Shown piece by piece: positions 35,317-44,481 of a stretch of DNA of 64,000 nt. A model generated the notes under the pieces. It was not told the DNA's origin, did no database searches, and saw only the letters and a list, made by a program, of their open reading frames with translations. The stretch is from Paenibacillus wulumuqiensis (GTDB lineage Bacteria > Bacillota > Bacilli > Paenibacillales > Paenibacillaceae). The stretch spans positions 124,001 through 188,000 of the forward strand of contig NZ_LAQP01000001.1 in assembly GCF_000971965.1 (NCBI RefSeq), in the 5' to 3' direction. Position 1 is the stretch's first letter. Each line of letters begins with the position of its first letter. Made by a program: the position numbers and the translations under genes.

Positions 35317-35661
35317 TTGGCCGAGTTCCATGATTTGCTCCCGTATCTGCTATCGATCGGGCTTATTCTGACGGTGAGTTATGCCTATATTGCTCATCTG
35401 TACTGCGGCATTACCGAATTTTGGATGTTTGGCGACAGATCCTGCCAGCATTACTTTTATCCATTGATTCTGTCCATCACCAGCCATCCTGCACCACTGC
35501 GCCTGTCGCGCATGATTCGCAGGAAAGAAGCACCTGACGATGACAGTTCCGATTGCATGGCCTCGTTGATCCCAGGTAGGAATTATCAACGAGGAGGAAC
35601 AACATGGAAACGTTCAAGGGATTCACATTTACGGGGAAAAGAGGCCGCTTATACGGCCTGA
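35317..35661 (+). CDS. Putative MifM-like arrest leader peptide upstream of yidC
   Basis: A 114-codon frame starting at TTG, with AGGAGG 8 bases upstream, that runs through the yidC ribosome site and stops 58 bases inside yidC in another frame. Residues about 7-29 form one membrane helix (LLPYLLSIGLILTVSYAYIA). Residues 62-76 read RLSRMIRRKEAPDDD, which recalls the arrest region of B. subtilis MifM (RITTWIRK followed by DEED, from memory): Arg, aliphatic, x, x, bulky, Ile, Arg, basic, then an acidic cluster. MifM is a YidC substrate whose stalling opens a hairpin and allows yidC2 translation. The frame might instead be a short membrane protein or an untranslated leader. Confidence 0.55.
   Translation: MAEFHDLLPYLLSIGLILTVSYAYIAHLYCGITEFWMFGDRSCQHYFYPLILSITSHPAPLRLSRMIRRKEAPDDDSSDCMASLIPGRNYQRGGTTWKRSRDSHLRGKEAAYTA
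35561..35597 (+). promoter_or_regulatory. Hairpin sequestering part of the yidC ribosome site
   Basis: A perfect 10-bp stem, CCTCGTTGAT (35561-35570) with ATCAACGAGG (35585-35594), 14-base loop. The 3' arm includes the first four bases of the yidC Shine-Dalgarno GAGGAGG (35591-35597). No T-run follows, so it is not a terminator. Confidence 0.75.
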
Positions 35662-36584
35662 TCATTGCATTGATGATGGTGGTACTGCTGTCCGGCTGCG
35701 GCACGGGCGGCGCTACGGAGATTCATTCGGATACACCGGGATTTTTTAATCATTATGTCGTATTTCCGCTGTCCTATAGCATACAGCATATCGCGTCATG
35801 GTTTGGCGGCAGCTACGGTCTGGCGATTATCGTCTTGACCCTGATTGTACGGCTTGCTGTGATGCCGCTTATGATGAGACAGGCCAAATTACAGCAGGTT
35901 ATGAAGCAAAAAATGAGTGTTATGCAGCCGGAGCTGGACCAGCTCAAGCAAAAGTACGAGAACAAAACCGATGCTGCTTCCAGACAAAAGCAGCAGCAGG
36001 AAATGATGGAGATCTACAAAAAGCACAGCTTCAATCCGCTGAATATCGGTTGTCTGCCGATTTTGATCCAGCTGCCAATTCTGTCCGGGATGTACACAGC
36101 CATTCGGCTGACGCCGGAGCTGTCCACGCATTCCTTTCTCTGGTTCAAGCTGGGACATCCCGACTGGATCATGGCGATCGTCGTGGCGGTGCTGTATCTG
36201 ATCCAGGCCAAAATTTCACAGGTCAATATGACCCCTGAGCAGCGCAAGCAGTTCGCAGTCATGGGTTATATTTCACCACTGATGATGGCATTCTTCTCCT
36301 TCAGTGCACCGGCAGCGATGCCGCTCTACTGGATGGTCAGCGGATCGTTCCTGATTCTGCAGACGCTGCTGTTCCAGCGGATGTACCCGGCTCAGCCTGC
36401 AGCAGCCGTCGCCGATGTTGCCGTACCGGCAGCAGCGCTGGACGCCGCATCTGCTGTATTGGATCATGAAGCGCAGCGGACAGCACCAGCTGCCAACAAG
36501 CAGCGAAAAGGCAAAGGCAAGTCTTCCAAAAACAAAGCTAAATCACAAAAACCGTCATCCAATGCGAACTCTGCCGGTGTCTGA
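35604..36584 (+). CDS. yidC: YidC/Oxa1 family membrane protein insertase (lipoprotein)
   Basis: 326 residues. Lipoprotein signal with lipobox LLSGC (Cys32), then five membrane helices. The conserved intramembrane Arg is in VLTLIVRLAVMPLMMRQ; the cytoplasmic hairpin KLQQVMKQKMSVMQPELDQLKQKY and YKKHSFNPLNIGCLPILIQLPIL follow the family. The C-terminal 60 residues are Ala- then Lys/Ser-rich, a ribosome-contacting tail. It inserts membrane proteins with or without Sec. The position far from rnpA suggests the second, regulated YidC paralogue. See the upstream leader for control. Confidence 0.92.
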   Translation: METFKGFTFTGKRGRLYGLIIALMMVVLLSGCGTGGATEIHSDTPGFFNHYVVFPLSYSIQHIASWFGGSYGLAIIVLTLIVRLAVMPLMMRQAKLQQVMKQKMSVMQPELDQLKQKYENKTDAASRQKQQQEMMEIYKKHSFNPLNIGCLPILIQLPILSGMYTAIRLTPELSTHSFLWFKLGHPDWIMAIVVAVLYLIQAKISQVNMTPEQRKQFAVMGYISPLMMAFFSFSAPAAMPLYWMVSGSFLILQTLLFQRMYPAQPAAAVADVAVPAAALDAASAVLDHEAQRTAPAANKQRKGKGKSSKNKAKSQKPSSNANSAGV

Positions 36585-36688
36585 AATAAGCTAATGTTCA
36601 CCTGTTAGCGACAAGCTGCTGGATAGGAGTACCGTTTATACAGATACAGAGGAAATTATCGAATTACCCTTATCTGTTCTTGAATTCG

Positions 36689-36724
36689 AGCCATCCCCTA
36701 CACAGCGGGATGGCTTTTCTTTGA
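36689..36724 (+). terminator. Terminator after yidC
   Basis: Stem AGCCATCCC / GGGATGGCT with a T-rich tail. Confidence 0.8.
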
Positions 36725-36832
36725 AAAAATCTACATACCTATTGTTCGATAATGGGCAGTTTTCTGGTAAGCTATATGTATATAGATACGATACTGGTAT
36801 AGAGAGAATACGAGAGTGAAGGGAAATGAGTC

Positions 36833-37285
36833 ATGAAATTTGTCAAAATTATTGTCCAGATCATGCTGCTGTATGTGATCTATCTGGCTGGCAGTTATCT
36901 GCAGGAATGGCTGAGTCTGCCGATCCCCGGTAGTATTATCGGCTTGCTGCTGCTGTTTATAATGCTGTTATGCCGGGTGATCCCAGTCTCCTGGATCGAG
37001 AGCGGCAGTACGATTATATTATTTTATCTCCCGCTGTTTTTTATCCCGGCGACGGTAGGTGTGATGAATCATCTTGATCTGTTTGCCGGTAAAGGCTTGC
37101 TGCTGGTCGTTGTAGTCATTGTCAGCACGATACTCACGATTGCCGTAGCCGGTCATGTGAGCCAGTGGCTGGCAGGCGGGCCTGGAGCGCGGAAAACCGA
37201 GCAGCCAACAGGCAAGGATGAACCGAGACAGACAGCTGCCAGCAGAAATGCGGTTCAATATCGGGAAAAGGAGACACGGATATGA
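36833..37285 (+). CDS. LrgA/CidA family holin-like protein
   Basis: 150 residues, four membrane helices. LSLPIPGSIIGLLLLF (the P-I-P-G-S-x-x-G motif) and FFIPATVGVM are the family signatures. LrgA/CidA proteins form a membrane system that influences murein hydrolase activity, overflow metabolite transport and lysis. The tail after residue 115 is long and hydrophilic. The stop overlaps the lrgB start (ATGA). Confidence 0.85.
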   Translation: MKFVKIIVQIMLLYVIYLAGSYLQEWLSLPIPGSIIGLLLLFIMLLCRVIPVSWIESGSTIILFYLPLFFIPATVGVMNHLDLFAGKGLLLVVVVIVSTILTIAVAGHVSQWLAGGPGARKTEQPTGKDEPRQTAASRNAVQYREKETRI

Positions 37286-37971
37286 GTGGAATCCTGAGTG
37301 CAGTCATTGTACTGCTAACCGTACTGATCTATGCAGTGATGGCAATCATCTACAAGAAATTCAAGCTGCCTATTCTGATGCCTGCCCTGACGGGGACAGC
37401 GATCATCGTCATTATTCTGTTAAATCTGAATATTTCGTACAGTACCTATATGGAGGGCGGGCAGTGGATCAATAAGCTGCTCGGACCGGCAGTAGTCGCA
37501 CTCGCCTACCCACTGTACAAGCAGCGTCATCAGCTGCTGAAGAACTGGCTTCCCATCGTCGGTGGATCGCTGGCAGGCGTATTTGCAGGCATGCTCAGTG
37601 GTATGCTGCTGGCACTGGCATTCGGTTTTAGCAAGCCGTTCATTTTATCGATTGTACCCAAATCGGTCACTACGCCGGTAGCGATCCAGATTGTGAATCA
37701 TCTCGGTGCGGATTCTTCGCTGACTTCAGTATTTGTCATGATCGCCGGATTCACCGGAGCGGTATGCGGCGTCTATCTGCTCCGACTGTTCCGCATCCAT
37801 CATGTGATCGGCAGCGGGATTGCGCTGGGCAGCTCTTCTCATGCACTCGGTACCGCCAAAGCGATGGAGATCGGAGAGCAGGCATCTTCGATGAGTTCGA
37901 TAGCCATGACGATCAGCGCGATTGTCGCTTCCTTTATCGCTCCGCTGGTCGTATGGATCGTTTTCCATTAA
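37282..37971 (+). CDS. LrgB/CidB family protein
   Basis: 229 residues with about seven helices. PALTGTAIIVIILL, GPAVVALAYPLYKQ, PKSVTTPVAIQI and GSSSHALGTAKAMEIGE are the conserved LrgB blocks. It is the partner of the LrgA-like protein, translationally coupled by a 4-base overlap. No LytTR regulator adjoins the pair, so I cannot tell lrgAB from cidAB. Confidence 0.88.
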   Translation: MSGILSAVIVLLTVLIYAVMAIIYKKFKLPILMPALTGTAIIVIILLNLNISYSTYMEGGQWINKLLGPAVVALAYPLYKQRHQLLKNWLPIVGGSLAGVFAGMLSGMLLALAFGFSKPFILSIVPKSVTTPVAIQIVNHLGADSSLTSVFVMIAGFTGAVCGVYLLRLFRIHHVIGSGIALGSSSHALGTAKAMEIGEQASSMSSIAMTISAIVASFIAPLVVWIVFH

Positions 37972-38060
37972 TGATGCTGTAAAATCAGGAACAGATCTTT
38001 CTTGATTGTGGTACTGCTATGATTGGGAACATAACACATGCAGAATACATTTTATCCAAA

Positions 38061-38100
38061 TAAAAGCTAAGCTCTAACGTATAATAGAGCTTAGCTTTTA
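38061..38100. terminator. Bidirectional terminator between lrgB and the ZIP gene
   Basis: Perfect 16-bp stem TAAAAGCTAAGCTCTA / TAGAGCTTAGCTTTTA. Confidence 0.85.
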
Positions 38101-38232
38101 TTTTGCTTATGCTGGTAGAAGATGAAAGGTCAATAAAGCTTACAGTGCGATTCTTATATGGCACCGAAGTAATTAAATTATAGCTTTTTTTCGAGTTAGG
38201 GTTGTAATGGATGCCGAGTCGAAGCGCCAAAT

Positions 38233-39051
38233 TTAGCCCAGCGCCACATCCAGAATCATCATCACGGTGAATCCGATCATCAGACACATCGAGGCAAAGT
38301 CCTTGTTGCCTTTTTCCTGCGAGCCCGGAATGACTTCTTCCGCAACTACAAAGATCATCGCACCTGCAGCAAAGCAGAGTGCATACGGCAGCAGCGGATC
38401 GATCAGCGTTACGGCCAGTACACCGAGTACAGCGGCAATCGGTTCGACCATCCCGGATAATTGTCCATAGAAAAAGGCTTTGCGGCGGCTCATGCCTTCA
38501 CCGCGCAGCGGCATGGATACGGCGAGCCCTTCCGGGAAGTTCTGGATACCGATACCAATCGCCAGCGCCACCGCACCGGCAAGTGATTCGGTGGAAGTGC
38601 CATTGGCTACAGCGCCAAAAGCGACACCGACCGCCAGGCCTTCGGGGATGTTATGCAGTGTAATGGCGAATACGAGCAGCGTACTGCGGCGTTTGTTTTT
38701 GGTACCCATGCCTTCCGCCTGGTTGCTGCTGGAGGAAGGGTGAATGTGCGGAATGACTTTGTCCGCTCCCCACAGAAACAGTCCGCCCAGCATAAAACCA
38801 ACGGCCGCCGGAATCCAGGGTGGCAGGGAACTGTCTTCCGACGCCATTTCCAGTGCAGGAGCAATCAGGGACCAGAAGCTGGCAGCAATCATGACACCGC
38901 CAGCAAAGCCGAGCATCCCGTCATATACTTTCTGATTCAGATTCTTGGAGGTAAAGACCAAGGCCGCTCCAACGGCGGTCATCCCCCAGGTGAAGAGTGT
39001 AGCCACCAGCGCCTGCATTGCTGGTGTCAGGCCGGTAAAGAAATCAATCAT
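38233..39051 (-). CDS. ZIP family divalent metal transporter
   Basis: 272 residues, eight helices. The metal-site motif [14 protein letters not shown] in helix 4 and [15 protein letters not shown] in helix 5 define the ZIP family; a short His/Ser loop (HIHPSSSSN) lies between helices 3 and 4. These proteins import Zn2+ or other divalent ions into the cytoplasm. It is divergent from the CDF exporter. GAGGAG lies rather far (14 bases) from the ATG. Confidence 0.85.
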   Translation of the reverse strand: MIDFFTGLTPAMQALVATLFTWGMTAVGAALVFTSKNLNQKVYDGMLGFAGGVMIAASFWSLIAPALEMASEDSSLPPWIPAAVGFMLGGLFLWGADKVIPHIHPSSSSNQAEGMGTKNKRRSTLLVFAITLHNIPEGLAVGVAFGAVANGTSTESLAGAVALAIGIGIQNFPEGLAVSMPLRGEGMSRRKAFFYGQLSGMVEPIAAVLGVLAVTLIDPLLPYALCFAAGAMIFVVAEEVIPGSQEKGNKDFASMCLMIGFTVMMILDVALG

Positions 39052-39242
39052 ATGTAACAGTCACACTCCTCGTCTCATTGGTCATAGCAGGGTAGATAGG
39101 CTGCTGCTATGTTTGATTACCCCAATCCGGAGAATACACATCATTAGATTGCTATCCAGATTTGAAAAGGGTAATGAACGGCCTGGCAGAGAAGGAAAGC
39201 GAGCAGAAAAAAGGCCGATTTTTCCTGTTCTTCTGATGCGGC

Positions 39243-39298
39243 TTGCCAGACCGTAATTTGTGTACTATAATCAACACATGAACAATTGCTCATATGTT
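39243..39298 (+). promoter_or_regulatory. Promoter and ArsR/SmtB-type operator of the CDF gene
   Basis: TTGCCA (39243-39248), 17-bp spacer, TATAAT (39266-39271). A 26-bp near-perfect palindrome at 39273-39298 has half-site AACAYATGARCA on both strands and covers the transcription start. The operator of the P-type ATPase at 47571 is closely similar. Confidence 0.75.
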
Positions 39299-39342
39299 AT
39301 TTGGAATTAAAAATAGGTTAATATATGGCAAAGGAGCGAATA

Positions 39343-40500
39343 ATGATGAACTTTACAAGCCGTAACAATCTTCCAACTGACAAAGATAGAACGAGCGAGC
39401 ATAATCAATCCTCCGTCACAGCGGATCATGCTCATGAATCAGTACTTACCCATGCCAATCATAATCATACCGATAATCAATCTGCGCATGATCATGCCAA
39501 TCATTCTCATGATGTAGCCGTGCATGATCACACCGGTCATTCGGCTCTGCATAAGGATTCTGCCCAGACGCACGCAGGTCATTCCCACCAGCATGGACAT
39601 GGTCACAGCCACGGTCATGGTCATTCCCATGCACATAATGCGAACAAAAAGGCGCTTGGCCTGGCTTTCTTCCTGATCGCCGCCTTTATGATCGTGGAAG
39701 TGGTCGGCGGACTGATGACCAACAGTCTGGCGCTGCTCTCGGATGCGGGTCATATGTTCAGCGATGCTGCTGCACTGGGCTTGAGCTTTGTCGCGATGGT
39801 CTGGGGACAGCGTCAGGCGAGTGGGACCAAGACCTACGGATACAAGCGCTTTGAAGTGCTGGCAGCATTTCTGAACGGGATTGCGCTGGTCGTCATCTCG
39901 CTCTATATTTTCTGGGAGGCGTTCCAGCGGTTCAGCGAACCACAGAGCATTATGAGTTCAGGTATGCTGACAATTGCCATTATCGGGTTGATCGTCAATA
40001 TACTGGCGGCCTATATCCTGATGAAAGGCGACACTTCCGAGAATCTGAATATTCGCAGTGCCTTTTTGCATGTAATGGGGGATCTGCTCGGCTCGGTGGG
40101 GGCGATTGCAGCGGCGCTGCTGATTATGTTTTTTGGCTGGACACTGGCAGATCCGATTGCCAGTATTATCGTAGCTGTACTCGTGCTGATCAGCGCGTAC
40201 CGGGTCACCCGGGATTCGGTACATATTCTGATGGAAGGCACACCGGTGAATATTCATACCGAAGAGATCACTCGCGAATTAGCCGGTATTCCGCATGTAC
40301 AGGGCGTACATGATCTGCATGTATGGTCGCTGTCATCGGATCTGCCGCTCCTGAGCTGCCATCTGATTATTGATAATGCCGCGAATGGGAGCGAGATTAT
40401 GAGGTTAGCGCGTGAACTGATCCAGAAGCATTACGGTATCGGCCATATTACCATTCAGCTGGATACACCGGATATGGATTGCCAGGGTAACAAACATTAG
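39343..40500 (+). CDS. Cation diffusion facilitator (CzcD-like) with His-rich N-terminus
   Basis: 385 residues. The first 110 contain many His-x-His repeats (HSHQHGHGHSHGHGHSHAH), a metal-binding tail. Six helices follow: MTNSLALLSDAGHMFSDAAAL holds the site-A Asp/His set and FLHVMGDLLGSVGAI the HxxxD pair. It exports Zn2+/Co2+/Cd2+ in exchange for protons. Start ATG 39343 (next ATG is adjacent) follows AAGGAG. The operator and nearby CzrA-like gene suggest metal-induced expression. Confidence 0.9.
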   Translation: MMNFTSRNNLPTDKDRTSEHNQSSVTADHAHESVLTHANHNHTDNQSAHDHANHSHDVAVHDHTGHSALHKDSAQTHAGHSHQHGHGHSHGHGHSHAHNANKKALGLAFFLIAAFMIVEVVGGLMTNSLALLSDAGHMFSDAAALGLSFVAMVWGQRQASGTKTYGYKRFEVLAAFLNGIALVVISLYIFWEAFQRFSEPQSIMSSGMLTIAIIGLIVNILAAYILMKGDTSENLNIRSAFLHVMGDLLGSVGAIAAALLIMFFGWTLADPIASIIVAVLVLISAYRVTRDSVHILMEGTPVNIHTEEITRELAGIPHVQGVHDLHVWSLSSDLPLLSCHLIIDNAANGSEIMRLARELIQKHYGIGHITIQLDTPDMDCQGNKH

Positions 40501-40554
40501 CCGGGGTTATGCCATCATCCCTTTGCTGGAATCCAATAGACCAAATTAATGCAG

Positions 40555-40591
40555 AAAAAAGGAAGCTTCCGAGATGGAGGCTTCCTTTTTG
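40555..40591. terminator. Bidirectional terminator between the CDF and czrA-like genes
   Basis: Stem AAAAAGGAAGC.. / ..GCTTCCTTTTT with T-runs on both strands. Confidence 0.85.
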
Positions 40592-40677
40592 TATAGACTA
40601 TCGAATATAAGCTGTTTGACTAAGCCGGTATATGGATGGCTGAAATGAGCAAAAGTATATCCCAATTGATACCGTGA

Positions 40678-41055
40678 TTATTTATGAATCAAATGCTGGT
40701 GGGTCTGCTTGAAAATCTCTTCCACATGATGGTCATCCAGCGAATAAAATACCGTTTTGCCTACTTTGCGCGGTTTGACGATACGCATATTGCGCAAATA
40801 GCGTAATTGGTGAGACACCGCGGACTGGGTCATATCGAGTACTTCACAGATATCATGGACACAGAGCTCTTTTTCCAGAATGGCATAGATCAACCGAACA
40901 CGTGTCGGATCACCCAGCGCTTTGAAAATCTCGGCCATCGACAGAGCGGTATCATTACTGATCAGTTCCTGCTTCATACGAGCAAGTTCCTGCTGTGAAG
41001 CTTCCGTAGCATCGTTGCAATGACTGCATTCTTCTATAATGGCTTCCTGCTTCAC
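40678..41055 (-). CDS. czrA: CzrA/SmtB-like metal-sensing ArsR family repressor
   Basis: 125 residues, winged helix. HTH: HDICEVLDMTQSAVSHQLRYLRN. The alpha-5 metal site D-x-H-x10-H-x2-H is exact at Asp108, His110, His121 and His124, as in CzrA and SmtB, which respond to Zn2+ and Co2+. An N-terminal CSHCND pair (Cys10, Cys13) may add a second site as in CadC. It converges with the CDF gene and is the likely repressor of both that exporter and the P-type ATPase at 47.6 kb. Confidence 0.85.
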   Translation of the reverse strand: MKQEAIIEECSHCNDATEASQQELARMKQELISNDTALSMAEIFKALGDPTRVRLIYAILEKELCVHDICEVLDMTQSAVSHQLRYLRNMRIVKPRKVGKTVFYSLDDHHVEEIFKQTHQHLIHK

Positions 41056-41157
41056 GTTCTTTCACCTTCCTCGTAGATCATATGCTATCATTATAGCAAA
41101 AATCGTTGCGATTACGAATAGTGGAAATAAAAAAGGAATCTTGCTTACTGCTGAAGA

Positions 41158-41210
41158 TTGACGATTGTTTTTTTATCCATTACTATATAAGCATATCATT
41201 ATATAGTAAT
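41158..41210 (+). promoter_or_regulatory. ars promoter and ArsR operator
   Basis: TTGACG (41158-41163), 17-bp spacer, TACTAT (41181-41186). A perfect 12-bp inverted repeat, ATTACTATATAA (41179-41190) and TTATATAGTAAT (41199-41210), overlaps the -10, so bound ArsR would block the polymerase. Confidence 0.75.
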
Positions 41211-41293
41211 TAACGCTGCTGCTTCCCGCTATGGCATTATAGACTATATAACGATGGATAGCCTGTCGGCATTCCATAACAGGAGGGATCAGG

Positions 41294-41665
41294 TTGGATA
41301 CAGAGCTTCACTTTAACAAGCTGGATCAGATGACAGAGCTGGCAGAACAGATTAAGCTGCTGGGAGACCGTACAAGGCTGATCATGCTTGCTTTGCTTCG
41401 AGACCGAGAATGGTGTGTATGTGATTTTGTAGACCTTTTTCACATTTCGCAGCCGGGCATTAGCCAGCATATGCGCAAACTGAAATCTCACAAGATCGTC
41501 AAGGAAGAACGCCGTGGACAGTGGGTCTATTACTCGCTGAATGTTGCGGACAAGCCGCATATTCAGGCGGTGTTGGAACATCTTCCTCCCACTGAAGAGA
41601 TTCTGCGCATGCTAAACAAGCCAGAAGCAGGCAGCTGCAGCACGGATACAGATCGCTGCTGCTGA
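41294..41665 (+). CDS. arsR: ArsR, arsenic-responsive repressor
   Basis: 123 residues. LLGDRTRLIMLALLRDREWCVCDFVDLFHISQPGISQHMRKLKSHKIV contains the Cys-Val-Cys-Asp pair that binds As(III) in ArsR, and the C-terminus ends CSTDTDRCC, which could add thiol ligands. It begins at TTG with AGGAGGG 6 bases upstream. It is first in the arsR-arsB-arsC operon and likely autoregulates through the upstream palindrome. Confidence 0.88.
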   Translation: MDTELHFNKLDQMTELAEQIKLLGDRTRLIMLALLRDREWCVCDFVDLFHISQPGISQHMRKLKSHKIVKEERRGQWVYYSLNVADKPHIQAVLEHLPPTEEILRMLNKPEAGSCSTDTDRCC

Positions 41666-41798
41666 GGTATTCTGCCATGCGAATTATCGATACACTTCGG
41701 ATAATGACGGGTAAAGTTAGGAAATGACTGATTCAACAGGCAGACTGTCTGTTTAACAGTACGAATATTGTGATGCTGATGATCTGGAGGAAGTTACC

Positions 41799-43097
41799 TT
41801 GCTTACTGTAATACTTGCTGTTGTTATTTTTGTGGTCACTCTGACCTTTGTCATCTGGCAGCCGAAGAATCTGTCAATTGGCTGGTCGGCATGCGGGGGA
41901 GCGGTGCTGGCACTGCTGGCTGGAGTGGTCACTCTGCAGGATGTCTGGGATGTGACGCAGATTGTCTGGAATGCGACGCTTGCTTTTGTCGCGATTATCC
42001 TGATATCCCTCATACTGGACAAGATTGGATTTTTCGAATGGGCAGCTCTACATATGGCACGTATTTCTCACGGAAACGGGCTGCGCATGTTTATCTATGT
42101 GTCTCTGCTTGGTGCGGTTGTGTCCGCATTGTTCGCCAACGATGGTGCCGCGCTTATTCTGACACCGATTGTACTGGCAATGGTACGAGCGCTGAAGCTG
42201 AGCGAGAAGCATATTTTTCCGTTTATTATGGCGAGCGGATTTATCGCGGATACGACTTCGCTGCCGCTTGTCGTCAGCAATCTGGTCAATATCGTCTCGG
42301 CGGATTATTTCCATATTACCTTTATGGAGTATGCCGGACGGATGATTGTACCGAATCTGTTTGCGCTTGGAGCGAGCATTCTGGTGCTGTATCTGTTTTT
42401 CCGCAAAAGTATTCCATGTTCCTTTGATGAGCGCAATCTCAAGCCGCCGGTAGATGCGATCAGGGATGTGCGCATGTTTCGGCTGTCCTGGTGGGTGCTC
42501 GGGCTGCTGCTGGTTGGCTACTTTGTCAGTGAATTTTTCAATATTCCGGTCTCCCTCGTAGCGGGTCTGATTGCGATCTTTTTCCTGATTATGGCGAACC
42601 GCAGTGATGTAGTGCCGACACGTGAAGTAGTAAAAGGAGCACCATGGGCCATCGTATTTTTCTCTATCGGTATGTATGTAGTCGTCTATGGACTGCGCAA
42701 CGCCGGTCTGACCGATGTGCTTGCAGATGTGATTCAGGTAGCGGCAGATCACGGTCTGTTCGCAGCGACGATGGGCATGGGCTTCCTGGCTGCTCTGCTG
42801 TCTTCGGTCATGAATAATCTGCCAACCGTATTGATCGATGCACTGGCGATCCAGAGTACAACAGCTGCAGGCGCGATCAAGGAAGGATTAATCTATGCCA
42901 ACGTCATTGGCTCCGATCTGGGCCCCAAAATTACACCGATCGGTTCACTGGCGACGCTGCTCTGGCTGCACGTACTCAGCGGCAAAGGAATCCGCATCTC
43001 CTGGGGATCGTATTTCAAAACCGGGATTATCCTGACGATTCCTACCTTGTTCCTGACGCTGCTGGGGCTTTATCTGTGGCTGTTGTTAATTCTTTAG
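41799..43097 (+). CDS. arsB: ArsB, arsenite efflux pump
   Basis: 432 residues, about 12 helices, ArsB/NhaD type: [62 protein letters not shown] and [16 protein letters not shown]. It exports arsenite or antimonite by proton exchange. TTG start with GGAGG 8 bases upstream. It lies 133 bases after arsR; no arsA or arsD is present. Confidence 0.92.
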   Translation: MLTVILAVVIFVVTLTFVIWQPKNLSIGWSACGGAVLALLAGVVTLQDVWDVTQIVWNATLAFVAIILISLILDKIGFFEWAALHMARISHGNGLRMFIYVSLLGAVVSALFANDGAALILTPIVLAMVRALKLSEKHIFPFIMASGFIADTTSLPLVVSNLVNIVSADYFHITFMEYAGRMIVPNLFALGASILVLYLFFRKSIPCSFDERNLKPPVDAIRDVRMFRLSWWVLGLLLVGYFVSEFFNIPVSLVAGLIAIFFLIMANRSDVVPTREVVKGAPWAIVFFSIGMYVVVYGLRNAGLTDVLADVIQVAADHGLFAATMGMGFLAALLSSVMNNLPTVLIDALAIQSTTAAGAIKEGLIYANVIGSDLGPKITPIGSLATLLWLHVLSGKGIRISWGSYFKTGIILTIPTLFLTLLGLYLWLLLIL

Positions 43098-43143
43098 CTT
43101 GTATCTGGTTTTTCATTAAAAGAATTTAAAGGAGTGGTATGTA

Positions 43144-43563
43144 ATGGAAAAGAAAACGATCTATTTCCTCTGTACAGGCAATTCATGCCGCAGTCAGATG
43201 GCTGAAGGCTGGGCCAAAAAGTATCTTGGAGAGAACTGGAATGTGTATAGTGCCGGCATCGAAGCCCATGGACTCAATCCCAATGCGGTCAAAGCAATGA
43301 ATGAGGTAGGTATCGACATCTCACAGCAGACATCCGATATAATCGACATGGAACTGCTCAATCATTCCGATATGGTCGTTACCCTGTGCAGTGATGCGGA
43401 TGATAAATGTCCGGCTACACCTTCTCATGTACGCCGCGAGCATTGGGGATTCGATGATCCTGCCAAGGCCGAAGGCAATGATGCGCAGAGATGGGGCGTA
43501 TTCCAGCGTGTGCGTGATGAGATTGGTAACCGTATCAAAAGCTTTTCCCTGACCGGCATGTAA
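43144..43563 (+). CDS. arsC: ArsC, thioredoxin-coupled arsenate reductase
   Basis: 139 residues, low-molecular-weight phosphatase fold. Catalytic CTGNSCR gives Cys10 and Arg16, and the redox relay Cys82 and Cys89 ([11 protein letters not shown]) is at the same positions as in B. subtilis ArsC. It reduces arsenate to arsenite, the ArsB substrate, using thioredoxin. AAAGGAG precedes the ATG. Confidence 0.95.
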   Translation: MEKKTIYFLCTGNSCRSQMAEGWAKKYLGENWNVYSAGIEAHGLNPNAVKAMNEVGIDISQQTSDIIDMELLNHSDMVVTLCSDADDKCPATPSHVRREHWGFDDPAKAEGNDAQRWGVFQRVRDEIGNRIKSFSLTGM

Positions 43564-43597
43564 TTGGCCGCCCTACATCTTCGAATAGAATACCTAT

Positions 43598-43650
43598 GCA
43601 AAGTAAATCCCGGTGTGCTCATGAAAAGGCGCACCGGGATTTACTTTGCA
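43598..43650. terminator. Bidirectional terminator between arsC and dinB
   Basis: Long stem TGCAAAGTAAATCCCGGTG.. with ..CACCGGGATTTACTTTGCA. T-runs are short. Confidence 0.75.
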
Positions 43651-43661
43651 ATGATCCTGTT

Positions 43662-44159
43662 CTATTGGAATCTAATTTCCCAGCAGCCCTGCAGTTTGCG
43701 CAGCAGGACAATCTGACCGGCATGATAGCTGTCATGAAGCATCCAGCTGGCCAGCTGTTCACCGATCTGTACATCTTCGGAAGAGTAGAGTGCGGCCAGA
43801 TCATCATCTGTATAGGAGGCGATTTGTTCCCTTAACGCATCGGAGATTCGGGTGACTTCGGCGACCAGGTCATTCCACTGCTGCTCCTGCTCAGGGTCTC
43901 CAGGTTCACCAAAAGTCTCCAGATTGGTAGCAGCTTGTGGTCCCGGGTCCTGATTCTGAAGCTTGTTCAGCACTAACCGGTTATAATAAGCGATATGGTT
44001 AACGTACTGCCAGATCGTCAGATTATTCCCCTGCGGACGCCATGCTGCCTGGGCAGCTGTTAATCCTTCCAACGCTACAGATAACGGTACGATCCAGCTC
44101 TCATCTTTCCAGCTTTGATCTTTTTGAAGCAGCAGTAACTCGGCGGCGCTTACAGTCAT
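43662..44159 (-). CDS. DinB/YfiT family putative metalloenzyme
   Basis: 165 residues, four-helix bundle. The metal triad is visible: His in YVNHIAYYNR and two His in MLHDSYHAGQIVLL. Relatives include bacillithiol transferases and uncharacterised DinB proteins. ATG 44159 (MTVSAAELL) follows AAGGAGG 8 bases upstream. It is monocistronic. Confidence 0.85.
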   Translation of the reverse strand: MTVSAAELLLLQKDQSWKDESWIVPLSVALEGLTAAQAAWRPQGNNLTIWQYVNHIAYYNRLVLNKLQNQDPGPQAATNLETFGEPGDPEQEQQWNDLVAEVTRISDALREQIASYTDDDLAALYSSEDVQIGEQLASWMLHDSYHAGQIVLLRKLQGCWEIRFQ

Positions 44160-44377
44160 TTTTGTTCCTCCTTGTGGGTACATGCAGACCGTTGATGGAT
44201 TGCGGTACAGGATTAGTCGAATAAACAGGGTTGGCTATGCTGTGATCTCAGAGTTTTTCATCAGATAACAAATATTTTCTCTGTCCCATCCCATAGCAGG
44301 TCCATACTAGGAAATCCACATGTCCATGGGTTATTAACGTTCCGAACAATAAATGTAACTGGCTACCAGGTGGTTAA

Positions 44378-44449
44378 ATGGTTACAATTACAGTTAAACA
44401 TAAAGCGGTGCTTGTAACCATCTAATTTTATTCTTGGTAGTTACAATAG
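44378..44449. promoter_or_regulatory. Repeated GTTACAA elements upstream of the CGNR gene
   Basis: Perfect inverted repeat ATGGTTACAA (44378-44387) and TTGTAACCAT (44412-44421), with a third related copy TGGTAGTTACAA (44436-44447) and a partial TGTAACTGG near 44354. They look like binding sites for the downstream regulator. Otherwise the 322-base gap holds no gene. Confidence 0.5.
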
Positions 44450-44481
44450 TGATCGACGATTATGAAGATAAAGGTGATGGG

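Noticed and set aside
40678-41055. ArsR protein at 40.7 kb as the regulator of the ars operon
   Set aside because: It has a His/Asp zinc site and no ArsR-type Cys-x-Cys pair; the Cys-containing ArsR at 41294 is inside the ars operon.
41056-41110. A copy of the shared 26-bp zinc operator before the czrA-like gene itself
   Set aside because: Only one half-site-like match (AGCATATGATCT) and a small GCTAT/ATAGC dyad are visible; too weak to claim autoregulation.
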